From the NCBI GenBank assembly GCA_001630475.1, contig KV419424.1, positions 126,931 through 190,930 of the forward strand: a stretch of DNA of 64,000 nt, in the 5' to 3' direction. Made by a program: the position numbers and the translations under genes. Numbering within the stretch: position 1 is the first letter of the stretch; every line of letters starts with the position of its first letter. Positions 23,572-34,696 of this stretch are shown here, one piece after another. The DNA comes from Sistotremastrum niveocremeum HHB9708. Its lineage: Eukaryota; Basidiomycota; Agaricomycetes; Sistotremastrales; Sistotremastraceae. A model generated the notes under the pieces. It made no database searches. It was not told where the DNA came from and was given only the letters and a program-made list of their open reading frames with translations.

Positions 23572-25739
23572 TCACCTCAAAAGGTTTGCCGCATTGAGCA
23601 GGGCTTGCTGAGCTGCAGCCTTGGACAAGATAGTGTTGATGTTGCTTTGCTCCGGGGATCTGAAGACACGCTCATGAGTTTGGTTCACGATTTCAGGTGA
23701 AATCTAGACTTACCCAACGGCTGGGGCATAACCATCCTGGGGTGACACTCCTGCCTGATCGCCAGTAGGCGCCGTTGACCCAATATCGCCTTCAGTACTA
23801 GTAACAACCCCTCCTCCGCCACTTTGCTGGAGACCATCCTGTCCCCATTGGTACTGCAATATGCCGTCGACTCCTGCTTGCAGAGCGGTGGATACCCATG
23901 TACTATATGTGCTATTCTGTATCCCGTCCGAGACGCCAGTGAAATTCGCTAAAAACAAAGAAAACAAGGGTGGTCACACTACCGCTCAAAGGAAATGAAC
24001 GACTTGTTACGTACCTCCTGTTCCAGAGCTGGAGGCAGTTCCAGCGCCACTCCCAAGGCTTGACGTTGAACCAACCACTTGCGTGGAATTGAAAGGCACA
24101 AAGAATTGGGAAGTAGCGTTTGTGATGAGACCGAATGATGTCAATATAGAGGGTTTGCCAGCACTGAGGTAGGAACGGAATGAGCCGAGCCCTTACAAGA
24201 ACTGAGTTAGATGTGCAACTCACGCATTCGCCGCTGCCCCCTGGGCCTGGATCCACGATATGCCTTGATCCAGCGTGTTCTCCGTGGCATTTATGTTTGG
24301 ATTGAGTGGTCCGTAAGTATTCTGGTCAGGGAACAATTGGCTGAAGAAGGAATGAAACGTGGACTCCGTGAAACATGTACGAGAGGACTCACAAGGTCGA
24401 GAAGCCGATATCAGGAATGTTCAATATATCCTGGCTATCGATTCCGAAAGAACCATCAAAGGCGGGGCCGACCTCCGGCGTCGTCTGGCGCTTAGTCTTG
24501 GTAGGAGCACGCCATTTTCCGCGTATTGATCGCCCCTGCAACACATTCTTCGCATCCTGCGCTGCTCGTTTCTTCTCAATGTCTTTACGAATCTCGAGAA
24601 GTGCGCGAGACGTGAGTTGCTTGCCCCGTCGCTGATTCACGGCTTGAGAAACTTTCGGGGGAGGCGGAGTTGGGAAAAGCTTTGGACAATCTGCAATGTG
24701 TTCCAAGCAGAAGAAGCCTTGGGTCCTATAAATAATACATATTCAGAGGGTCGAATCACAGGGAGAAAACTCGACACGTACCCGGCAGATATCAGGTGAT
24801 TGGGGTCGAGAGAGCGAATGAACTGAGCGATGTCCGCTAGCCAACTCGTGATCGTAACAGTCGTACATGTCCCTCTGTTAATAGCGATGAAAAAGAGACC
24901 GAGAGACCCAAATACACGACGTACGTGGAGGGAAGTGTACTGTTACACCGGGGATCGTTGGCAATCTCCCATGCCGCCAGGGTTGTACTGTTGGCATAAC
25001 GCGGCACAAGAACGGAAAGGTAGTTCTTGAATGCGTTTCTGACCGTGAGGTTCGTGAAAAATTCGTCGTGTTTGGCCTGGGTACCGATGATCTGCCTAAC
25101 GTAGAGATCGATGCCACCATAATCATTGGAAAGATATCCGTGTGGGAAGGTGAAGTTTGAGGTCGTATTGGTGGCACGTTTGGCGAGTGTCGCGTTGACG
25201 TTGGGAAGGCCAGCCGTGCCGTTAGTATCCTGAGGGTTCCAGTTGTTGGTCGTGGTGAATATGACCTTGAGACCGAGAGACTCGGACGCATTGAGGACTG
25301 CGTCGAGCCGTTCGAAGCCATTGGATCCAAGATTAGGGACGCCGATGCCGTTGGTGAAGAGCTGGAGGAATGTCGCATTATTGGCTGGAGGCTCTGTGAC
25401 ATCGTTGAAGGCCCTGCAACGAGTCTATGACTGGTGTAGACGCCAACAAGAAAGCTAGACGCACCAGACTCGAACCACGGAGGCATTTGTGGCTTTGATA
25501 GCCTTCAAGGTCGTAAGAAGGTCGTCAGTAGAGTTGAGCATCTGCAGCCAGTACGCATTTGTGCCGACAAAGTGGAATGGTTTTCCGAGAAGAGAGAACT
25601 GGTTGCCTGCGCTGCCCACAAACGTCGAAGGAACTGCTCGTTTGAGAGGCGTTGTGCGAGTGGGGGTCAACGCCGCCCATGATGAGGACGCTAGAAAGGC
25701 CAGAAACCAGAGGACGCTGGCGAGGACCATGCCAGGCAT
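23572..25739 (-). CDS. GH5 mannanase-like secreted protein lacking catalytic Glu
   Basis: About 610 residues. A signal peptide MPGMVLASVLWFLAFLASS leads into a GH5 barrel typical of fungal endo-beta-1,4-mannanases: PFHFVGTNAYWLQML, NASVVRVW, VIFTTTNNWNPQDTNG, HDEFFTNLTVRNAFKNYLS, WEIANDPRCNST, SLDPNHLISAGTQGFF. In active members the acid/base Glu lies in NEP, here NDP; the nucleophile Glu normally in EE(F/Y)G is replaced in KPSILTSFGLITN. A basic, probably disordered insert (RRGKQLTSRALLEIRKD..) lies before AFDGSFGIDSQDIL, and a Gly/Ser-rich tail follows the last helix. Extracellular or wall location is inferred. It is either a pseudoenzyme or uses altered chemistry. Divergent from the TPR-like gene. 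Confidence 0.75.
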
Positions 25740-26055
25740 TTTCTGAGAGCTGACAAGTCCACTCTTGAGAGCAAGGAACAAGTAGGAAGCCGGGCATGGT
25801 ACGGCGTATCGAGACCTGATATATTTGAAATTGAAAGGCGATGCCGTGGTCCCTGCACGCCCGACAACGGCCCCGGCGCCCAAACCGCGAGGCCCAGCTC
25901 CTCCGATTCGTTCTCATTAGCGTCGATCACGTCCATTTGCTCCCGCCCTCAGCAACGTCGAGCACGTCCGCCGCGTTCACAAAAGGCGCGTCTGGGGATC
26001 GTCTCCACTGCTGCGCGACGTGCTAGTGCCTTGCGTGCACTTGGTCAGGAACGCC
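25740..26055. promoter_or_regulatory. Divergent promoter region, GH5 / TPR-like gene
   Basis: The 316 bp between two outward-reading start codons must hold both promoters. It is GC-rich on the right half; I see no clear TATA box or named factor site. Confidence 0.35.
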
Positions 26056-27564
26056 ATGTCGCGACACTACCGGAAGCTAACGCCAATCTGGCATGCTCGC
26101 CCTGGCCCCCCTTCTCCAGCAATTCGCTATTATTCCAAGCCTGTCGTCTCTAAAGGCAGCCCGTCAATGGGCCACAATCCATATACTGGTCAATTTGCCA
26201 ACCATCTCGCTGGGGTCCTCTCTGTCCTCGGCCGCCTCTTAAAATATGGTGCCGTCGGTAGCATCACCCTAGTCGCTGCTTCCTTAATAACTTTCGAAGG
26301 GACCCATCTTTACGTTGAGAATTTCTCTCTTCGTGACAGTGTGTCACCTGAGTCAGATCACGAGGAACAGTATGGTTGGGTTACAGATTCCCACCGCTGG
26401 ACCGCTGGTACTACCAAGAATGCTGGCACGGATCCCGAACTGAGCTGGGGTGCAAGACATCTGGTGCGAGCGGCATGGATGTGCCTGAATTGGAACACCA
26501 ATCCATTTACCTCCATATCCGTACATAACCAGTCGCTCCAGCTGGACGGCTCGTCCCAGACCCTTGATATCCGATTGCTCAATGCCCAATCCTATCTCGC
26601 CGAAGCCATCAAGAAGTCCGGCAATTCAGCCAACCGTTCCAGTCTACTCACTATTCGAGCAGAAATCCTCGAAACATTGGGGGCGCCTTCCCTCCTCTGG
26701 AAGGCAGATCAATTGTACGAGGAGCTGGAATCCTCACTCCCTGCAGATAGCGCTTCAGCTGCACAAATTCATTCTAAACGAGGTGATATAGCTGCCCGTT
26801 TAGGTCAGAACGACGAAGCAGTCAAGGCATGGCGCCATGCGATCGATATGATTGCACTCCCATCACCTACCCAGCAAGGTCAAGTCCCCCGAGCGTTACC
26901 GAAAGAACCACTGGCCCAGCGAATCATCGCTCAAAACCTGGTATCACTCTCATCGTTTTACTCTACAAATAAACGACTTCCGGAAGCACTGGCGGTTCAA
27001 TCTGCGGCCTTGTCTCTCCTCTCAAACACGTCTCAGCGTACGGCGACGACGGTACCACCTGCTCAACAATTGCATGAGCTCTACCTCACCCACCGTGCTG
27101 CGCTTCTGACGCTTCAGCACTCTGAAGTTACCTATGCACTATCTAAAAAACCGACCACTCCACTCACACTGCTGACGCAAGCTGCTTCATCTTCCGAGCA
27201 TGTTGCTCGAGTGTTGTGCGACGTACATCCCGATCCTTTGACCACCAATCCATCGGACATACCTTATCCGCCTTCTACTTTACCGGTCTCTTTTCGTTTC
27301 ATCAGTTCTGATGCACTTCGAAACCCCGCAATCGCGTTACTACGGGATGCACGGCGCTCGGCTGCCCAAGCTTGGAACCTTGCCGGCATCCTTCATGAAC
27401 GAGAAGGGTCGAAGCACCAGCTAGCCGCATTCGAGTGTTATGAAAGAGCTTTGGCTTGGTGTGGAGGCGAAAAGGCCGCCGAAGGAACGTTGGAGAGTGA
27501 ATGGACGGGTATATGGCAAAACTATGTTAGAATGAGAGAGACAATAATGAAAGCACACAAATAG
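26056..27564 (+). CDS. Mitochondrial TPR-like membrane protein
   Basis: Single-exon gene, 502 residues from the ATG at 26056; the frame opens slightly earlier with only GTG. The N-terminus is Arg/Ser/Pro-rich and amphipathic (MSRHYRKLTPIWHARP, RYYSK), as in a mitochondrial presequence. One membrane segment follows at about residues 60-80 (GAVGSITLVAASLITF). The rest is helical pairs of TPR type, e.g. RGDIAARLGQNDEAVKAWRHAI, YSTNKRLPEALAVQSAAL and HQLAAFECYERALAW. The family recurs in fungi as an uncharacterised TPR protein; a role as an inner-membrane scaffold or assembly factor is inference only. Absence of introns is notable in this intron-rich window. Confidence 0.7.
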   Translation: MSRHYRKLTPIWHARPGPPSPAIRYYSKPVVSKGSPSMGHNPYTGQFANHLAGVLSVLGRLLKYGAVGSITLVAASLITFEGTHLYVENFSLRDSVSPESDHEEQYGWVTDSHRWTAGTTKNAGTDPELSWGARHLVRAAWMCLNWNTNPFTSISVHNQSLQLDGSSQTLDIRLLNAQSYLAEAIKKSGNSANRSSLLTIRAEILETLGAPSLLWKADQLYEELESSLPADSASAAQIHSKRGDIAARLGQNDEAVKAWRHAIDMIALPSPTQQGQVPRALPKEPLAQRIIAQNLVSLSSFYSTNKRLPEALAVQSAALSLLSNTSQRTATTVPPAQQLHELYLTHRAALLTLQHSEVTYALSKKPTTPLTLLTQAASSSEHVARVLCDVHPDPLTTNPSDIPYPPSTLPVSFRFISSDALRNPAIALLRDARRSAAQAWNLAGILHEREGSKHQLAAFECYERALAWCGGEKAAEGTLESEWTGIWQNYVRMRETIMKAHK

Positions 27565-27786
27565 AATTCGAGAATATACAAATGTACTAATCCCAAAGGC
27601 TCTCGTAACATCGGCTATGGCATCTGGACTACAAAAGCCGGTCTGGCCGACTCGGAAACGGGCCTGGAAGGGATAAGCTTCCCGGCCCGGCGACCTTAAG
27701 TCTCATCCGAATCCCGCCCTCCGAAAGCTCAGTCGGCGGGCGCGATTGCTGTCCCTCTTGACCGTCGACGAACACAGGCGGTGGCC

Positions 27787-30026
27787 ATGCTCAAATCGAC
27801 GACAGGCTGGCTCAATTCAACGACCTGGCGATACATATTTACTCCTGTCTTTCTCATCAGCGCGCTACATTATGCATCTCCTTCGCCAAGCAGAGGACTC
27901 ATAGTGTCTGGATTGACGTACCTGCTTATAGTCATAATTATCGCTGTCTGGGACTCTCGCGACGCACAGCAAAAGCTCGCGGAAGATGCACAGAGATTGG
28001 GCGCGGTACCTATACCAAAAGTCAAAGGTCGTCTTCCTGGCAACCTCGATATCCTGTTCGCGCTCGTCCGTGGCGATAGAGATGATTATTGTGGCGAAGT
28101 CTTTCGGAGATGGAGCGAAGAATATGGTCCAACATACAATATGAACATACTGTGGGCTGATCAGGTATTCAATTGCCTCCTATCACCGTTGTCCCATAGC
28201 CCCTCGATCGATGACATCCCCTTGTCGCTAGATTATCACAGGTAGGGCTGAACAGCACACAGCCATTCGACTTACTGAATACATGACTTAACGATAGTCG
28301 ATCCCGAAAATGTGAAATACGTCGTGGCTACCTCATTCTCCAATTTTGAGAAAAGCAGGAAATTTAACGAAATGTTCCGGGAGTTCCTTGGAGATGGAAT
28401 ATTTACGGTGGACGGCGATGCTTGGAAATTACATCGAAATCTGGCCCGCCCATTTTTCGTCAAAGATCGTATCTCTGACTTTGACTGCTTTGAGAGGCAT
28501 TCCAGCAACCTGCTCAGATTGGTATCCGACAAGGCGGAGTCAAAGGGCGACATTGACATGCAGGTAATAATCTATAGCGCAGTCTACATTTCGCTCACCG
28601 CCCAAAACGTTTCAATAGGATCTTTTTGCACGCTTCTCCCTGGATTCAACAACAGACTTTCTCTTTGGCCACTCCACAAATAGTCTGCTCGGTCATGAAG
28701 ATGCCTCTCGGAAAACAGACCAGTACTCTCAGTTCTCGGCGGCGTTCAAAGCTATGACCCACTTGTGCATGTCGCGAGTGCGAATGTGATTACGGTTTTG
28801 TGCGGAATGCATTAGGTTCTGATCGGCGGTCTAGAGGCTCTACCTGGCGATGGTTCGAAATCTTTGAAAACAAAAGTCGGGAGCCTATGAAAATAATCAA
28901 CTCCTTTGTGGATCCAATATTGACAAGAGCCGTACAAGAGCGGAGCGTCTTGTTAGACAAAAATGTGGAACACGAGAATTTCTTGCAGCACCTCTTGGCT
29001 GCGGACTTGGGTAGGATTGTCTGAAGCTTGATCAACGCATTCTGACTAGCTCAGATACCGAGCTTGTCAGGGACGAGCTTCTCAACATTCTCCTGGCGGG
29101 GCAAGATACTGTATAAGTTCTGTCTTCCAGGTTTCATTGCACTCAACGCTCCAATAGACGGCATCGCTGCTCACTTTCACAATTTACTGCTTAACACTGT
29201 ATCCTTATATCGCTGTCAAAGTTCGGGAAGAGATAGATTCTCAACTGCATGGACGACCGCCAACCGTGGAGGACATCAAGGAGCTCAAATATTGTAAGTT
29301 ATGTTATCATTATATTCTATCAGTTAGTTCACCTTGTATGTAGTACGTTCCTGCATGAATGAAACACTCAGATTGTTCCCACCCGTGCCTTTCAATATCC
29401 GACGAAGTAATTCCATTATATGCTACACTACAGTGGTTCTGATCACAGAAAAGGCATTCAATCATGCGCACTGCCGTCACCATTATCGAAAACCAAACCA
29501 TTATACATGCCCGCAGGGCGCTCTATATCCTATTCACCTTTACTCATACAACGACGCCATGATATATGGGGTTCTAATGCTCTACAATATGATCCTAATC
29601 GTTGGCTCGTCGGAGACGCCAAAGTCCATGTCACAAACCCATTCGCCTTTCTCCCGTTTAACGGAGGACCACGCATGGCAAGCTCCCCGTATTCCAGGAA
29701 ATTCCATATAAACTGATCCGCCGGCTTCTCTCAGTGCATTGGCCAGCAAATGGCACTGAACGAAGTGTCATATCTTACAATCCGATTGCTCCAAGAATAT
29801 ACCTTTGAATTTGCTCCCCGACAGGGCTCGGCCCTCCCACCATCGTGGAAAGCATCGGACATTGGCCGGGAAAACGTCGAAAAAATCTGGCCGGTAGCTT
29901 CACTGACCCTGATGGCGAAGGTGAAACATGTCTTCTCTCGGCCTATCTCGATCATTTGCTCACGTTTTTCTAACCTTGCCGTTGACACGAAAGAATGGAG
30001 TGTGGGTACGCGCTAAACGCCGATGA
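27787..30026 (+). CDS. Cytochrome P450, CYP63-like
   Basis: Haem-thiolate monooxygenase of about 580 residues, anchored by N-terminal hydrophobic segments (YIFTPVFLISALHY, GLTYLLIVIIIAVW). Motifs: WKLHRNLARPFF (C-helix), I-helix AGQDT|TAS (junction about 29110/29157), K-helix ETLRLFPPVPFNIR, KPLYMPAG, WGSNALQYDPNRW, haem loop FNGGPRM|CIGQQ. Introns are unusual: a 10-nt exon at 28232-28241 restores DQ-IIT-VDPENVKY; the intron inside the haem motif (29678-29734) has a GC donor; a 48-nt intron near 29414-29461 restores frame before SIQSCALPSPLS. One junction near 28770-28850 is ambiguous. The last intron yields NGVWVRAKRR and stop. With these junctions the gene reads as intact. The sequence type matches white-rot CYP63 proteins, which oxidise xenobiotics and alkanes. 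Confidence 0.82.
28232..28241 (+). other. 10-nt microexon of the P450 gene
   Basis: ATTATCACAG lies between a TAG acceptor and a GTAGGG donor. Including it joins WADQ to IIT and VDPENVKYVV in one frame; skipping it breaks the frame and removes residues conserved in the family. Confidence 0.75.
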
Positions 30027-30125
30027 TCGATCACAAAAACCACTTGTTGCCACCACGAATGCTATAGTGGGACCGATCACCAAGTGGCGACACGAGGCCA
30101 AGTGGAGCAGAAAAATTCCGGCGTC

Positions 30126-33100
30126 TCAGACATAGCGCAGGGCATCGATGCCAAGGCATTTTCGTGCCTGTATGATAGCAGCCAATTCTTTGATGCATTC
30201 TTCGAGGATGACAACGTTGTCGAGTAGTTGAGATAGAGTCACGGATGTGCTCGTCGCCTTTTCTTCCATCTTCTTCTCCGCACTCTCCAGGAATGATTCG
30301 TGATGTTCAGCCTGCCCTCCCCAGCTGCTTTCCGCTGCAAAGACATCGTCCGTCGTATCCCAAGCTCGGACCTTGGATGAATGATCGGCTGGACGAGGAA
30401 CAAGAAGTGGCTCGATCTTGATGGCACTAGTAGATTGGTAATGGGCAATGAACGGTGTAGTGGCCACTACTTCCACTCGTGGTCCGGGAACCTGAGCCGT
30501 TTGGGAGGTGGGCGGTGAATTGGGTTTGGATGTTGACTTGCTTTTTGTTGGGGTCAAGAAAGACATGAAACTCGAGGTCTTGCTTTTGGCTTTGGGTCGA
30601 GAGGGAGTAGTGGGCGGAGTGCTCACTGAGGCAGACAAGAGAGATGGTTTCGATGATGATCCATCCAGTTCTGTAGAGCGGTCCAATGCCACATTCAGCG
30701 CGTCGTTAAGGTTCTCAGAGAAAAGAAGTCCCTGTCGTCTCTCTGTAAGATATCGGTCAAAGTCATCGACCTCGATCCGATATTTATCAATTTGCGAGAT
30801 GAGGGCACTGAGAATGGTGTGAACCAGCGGGAATGATTGTTGATCCAAGGACGACGCGGGGATATTGAGATCTCCCATTGCAAATCGTTCCTGGAAGTCG
30901 TAATCCACGGAACGATCGTCCTCGTCGTCATATATAGGTTCAGAGGATCGAAGATCGGAGGGTATCAAGTCTAGAGATGCAGTGTCCAGCGTCAGCCACC
31001 CGGCCAGCGAGCGGCTAGGACAAAGTGCCAACGAAACCAGCATCCCCGTTAGAGCTAAGTTATAGTCGGGGGGATGTGAAAAGAACGCGCGGAGGGAATG
31101 CAGAGTGAGGGAGAGGATGGTATCACTTGTGTCAAGTCGATGACCTGGTGTAACGGCGAACTGAGGGTTTTCGTCGATATCGTGTTGATAGCAGCGGTGG
31201 AAACATAGCGAGTCTATCGCGTCATGCAGGTAATGAGCGAAGCCTGTGCTGAATGACCCATCGCCGTCCTGCGGATCGACTCGGGAGACGAGCGACAGAT
31301 ATAGTCTGAGCTCGCGTTCATGTGACAGGAATGTTAGAGCAGGAGCTTGCTCTGCCAACTCTTCGCCTCGGTTCATGGGTGCCAATGCCGCATCATTCGG
31401 CGAATCTTCGAAGAGCTGGGCTAAATTTGCACGTCCCGTGAACTGAGTAGCGTGAGGAAGAGGTATGAAGGTGAAGAGTTTGTCGACACTGATCGGGCAG
31501 TGATACAGAGTCACAGTCTGCAGGAGGTTCAGCGCTGCTGTCGCAGCATGTGCGTTATCCGACGACAGATTCGCCAGAAGGAGATCTTTCAGCGTAAACC
31601 GACCGAGGGACTTGAAATATTCGGATTCATGCTGGGCTTCAGGAGCCTCTCTCTCTAGCAAAATCATAGCACTGCTCTTTCGTCGTTTGAGCTTTGTGTC
31701 TTTGCCCGCCTTCTTCGACTTTCTCGATTTCCTGGCGAGTTCTTGTCCGAGCTTGATGATGACACCCGAGCGTCTGCGCCGGGAAACATCAAGATCGTCT
31801 TCCTCGCTCATGAGGAACTCGATGATGGAATCGACGAGTGGACCTTCATGTAGGCATCGCAGCATGACTTCGATGTAGCTCATGACGGCGACGGCACTAC
31901 CATCGAGATCTGAGCATTCCAGAATAGATGGGTACATAACATTCTCGAGGAATACCCGACGAATGGCTTGCAATATTGACTGGACGATAGCAGAGCCTAG
32001 ACGAGCAGACGCAGCATGGTTTTCACTTGCTCCGTCAACGTCGTCGGGATTGTTCTCTCGTAGAACATCCTGGATGAAGTCCGTCAATTTAATGAAATGC
32101 TCCAAACGGGATCGAAACTCGGGACTGGAAGAGGGTTCAGCATCTAGGCTATGCTGTGAATCATCTCGACCCAATCGCATGGACGCAGGACCGGTGGCAT
32201 CATCCGACTCTGCACGAATCTCCAGCTTGGAAGGCAGAAGCGAATAGACTGCACTCAGTCCAGCCGCTAAGACGTCCGAGAAGTCGCCTTCGAGGATATA
32301 TTCTGCAAGGGCTAAAGCAGCTTCAGCCACAGGATCATAAGAAGCGCTCCCGGGAGGAAAGAGAGAAGCGGTTGGTGTGATTTCCCCATCAAGTTTATGA
32401 GTGGGTTCTCCCGCGGACATTGCTACGTCCATGAGAAATAATAACCCTGCTCTTGCATAGTCGCCAATCCGACCTTCTCGGTGTACGAAACGTAGGAGGT
32501 AATTGAATAGAAGAAATTCATATTCGGGTTTGTGAGGAGGGGCGGAGGCTGAGGTCGGTGCCGAAGTAATTGTAGCCTGAGAGCCTGCTGGTGAAGGCGA
32601 ACGAATTGTCTCAGCGGTCTCTATTGATTGTGAACTCTCCTCTTCTTCGTCGGAATTTTCTTCGTCTTCCTCCACAGAGAAGAGTGTTTGGGATTGATAG
32701 TAATGTTTATCGTAGAAAAATATCATAAGAAGTTCTCGATATGTTCTGATGCGGCTGCACAACGTGCAAAGCAGATCGACGACTGACAAGTAGTGAGGTA
32801 GAATCATTGTTTCATTGAAATGGTCGACTTACGATCTTCCTCATATTCTGACGGCTGGGGTTTGACCGTGTTGCTTGCGGCACCGACGACCCTGCCTCTC
32901 CCATCCACTTTTTCTTCCAATTCATCGCCGACGCAAGTCCGGAGTAATCTCAGAACAGGCCTGTGAACGGCTGTATGAACTAGGAATTGTTCATCAAGAA
33001 GGACAACCATGGACGAGACGGAGCGCAGCACTTCTGCTTGAATGCCGGAAGGCCTGTCTGCCTCACTGAGCTTGACGAGCGTTCCCAGAACATCTACAAT

Positions 33101-33507
33101 AAATATCAGATATATCCCGAGTACAATGCTGAGCGAATTTACCATTCTTGAGCAGATATTCCAAGCAAGCTCCTGTGGTTCTGCAAAAGGTTGAGATGTC
33201 GAATAGAGGTGGATGTGTGCCACGCACCCCTCCTTTGAACGCGTTGATTCCCATACAAGGGTGTCTGTCATAGACTTGAGGTGTGCTGGAACATCTGTAC
33301 TTTGAATGCCACGGGACAGCTGGCGTTCATCTGGATAGAGAAGGGTGTTCTGTGCAATGGTTGAGCATGTTCGTCATATATTGCTTTGGACAGGCCACCA
33401 GCCTTTGTCGTCGTCCATGAATTATGGAAGGCTGCCAGATGTTGGTCTGGCGTTGGTTTAGGAGACGATGGGCCTGCAGAACGCAGAAATTGGGAGAAAT
33501 AATTCAT
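30126..33507 (-). CDS. FHIP-family protein (RAI16-like; FTS-Hook-interacting)
   Basis: About 1,050 residues in at least five exons, starting MNYFSQFLRSAG at 33507, with a long last exon (32807-30126). The first third carries the family-typical helical block: LVWESTRSKEG.., ACLEYLLKNG, LVDLLCTLCSRIRTYRELL, FFYDKHYYQ, then an acidic Ser/Glu linker and FLLFNYLLRFVHREGRIGDYARAGLLFLMD. FHIP proteins bridge FTS/Hook to early endosomes for dynein-driven transport in hyphae. Downstream come more armadillo-like helices and disordered Ser/Pro segments (KSKSTSKPNSPPTSQ) before a helical C-terminus. It is on the same strand as, and 48 bp from, the DnaJ gene stop. Identification rests on the RAI16 block. 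Confidence 0.8.
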
Positions 33508-33555
33508 GGTACATGTACAAGTGACGTCCGACAACAACACGCGACTCCGAGACGT

Positions 33556-34651
33556 CTACTTTGCTTTCCGCCGTCCGCTGCTCTTCTTCGTCGCCGTCGT
33601 CGACGCCGACGCCTTCTCGCCAAACAGACTCTGCTGCAGTTTCTCGAACTCGTCATCGTCAATCTCTGGAGCCGCCGCGACTTTGGCTTTCTTCTTCGAC
33701 CCTCCGTCGTCCCCTTTGGCCCGCTTCTTGCCCCGACCTCCTTCGTTGGACTCGCCACCGTATTTGGCTGCCAGTGAATCGACGACGCTGTTCATCTTGC
33801 TCCTGTTCTTCTGAATGAGAGCCCGCAGAGCCGCGTGCTCATCGTCCTCTGCTTCCGCACCGTCCTGCTCCGTCTCCTTGCCATTTCCAGCCTTCTTCTT
33901 TCCTTTGGCCTTTCTCTGCCCTGGCTTTCCACTCCCATAGAACTCGTCCCAAACTCCCAGCTCCTTTGCTGTTTCTTCAGCCTCCTTGGCCTCTTTCTCT
34001 CCAGTCTTTTTCCGTTTGGATTTGGCTTTTTCATCTTTGAGACTTGCCTCCCAGGCCGGAAACGCGATCAGTTCGCCGTCTTTAATGGCTTTGGAGATCA
34101 TCTCGATAAAGCGCGGTTCGTCGGTGTAATTGGAATGCGGTATTCGCGCGAGTATTTCGTCGATAGATCCCTCTGTCTCCAAGTAGGCGGAGCGTACATC
34201 CGTAATTTCTTCGGCAGAGCCTGCAACAAAATTTAGCGTTCCTGTATAATATATCGTTGAGTGCTTCACCTTGATATTCCTTCTTCAATTCGTCCAGTCG
34301 CCCTTTGGTAACCTTCTCGAACAACTCCTCGAAATATGCCTCCCATCCATCTTCCCCCGCTCCCAATTCGAAACCTTCATCTGTCTTCCCAGTCGTGTCA
34401 TATCTCTTCCGCCTCTTCTCGTCGCTCAAGACCGCGTACGCGAAGCCGACTTGCTGGAACTTGAGGGCGGCAGCGTTACGCGCCTCCTCGGACGAATTGA
34501 CGTGTTTGTCAGGATGATTGAGGAGGGCAAAGCGTCGATACGACTTTTTGATGTCGTCCAAGCTCGCTTCCTCAGTTAGCGAAAGGACAGCGTACAAGTC
34601 CACGTCTTCATCGTCGGGGAAGAATTGAGAGATGGGGTCGTGATCATCCAT
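33556..34651 (-). CDS. J-domain protein, DNAJC9-like
   Basis: Two exons, about 345 residues. The N-terminal J domain (residues about 15-85) carries the Hsp70-activating HPD in [13 protein letters not shown]. Then come [13 protein letters not shown] and a helical region ([23 protein letters not shown]), spliced near 34215-34270 to [20 protein letters not shown], as in DNAJC9. The C-terminal half is Lys/Glu-rich with probable nuclear localisation sequences ([32 protein letters not shown]). DNAJC9 is a nuclear histone H3-H4 co-chaperone in animals; the fungal role is inferred. Head-to-head with the cis-prenyltransferase gene over 45 bp. Confidence 0.8.
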
Positions 34652-34696
34652 GGTTTAGCGACGCGTCGATTACGTAACGCGTCGACGTGTTTCAAG
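34652..34696. promoter_or_regulatory. 45-bp bidirectional promoter with two MCB-type ACGCGT boxes
   Basis: ACGCGT occurs at 34661-34666 and 34677-34682, flanked by matching GTCGA sequence, so the pair forms a near-palindromic block around ATTACGTAA. ACGCGT is the MluI cell-cycle box bound by MBF in yeasts, driving G1/S transcription. Both flanking start codons lie within 15 bp of a box, so at least part of the 5' UTRs or promoters must overlap the neighbouring coding region. Confidence 0.55.

Noticed and set aside
26020-26055. Upstream extension of the TPR-like protein
   Set aside because: The extended frame begins with GTG; the first ATG is at 26056 and gives a better mitochondrial presequence.
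29401-29530. Suspected frameshift in the P450 after the K-helix
   Set aside because: A 48-nt intron from GTAATT to AAAAG restores the family-typical sequence before PLYMPAG, so no lesion is needed.
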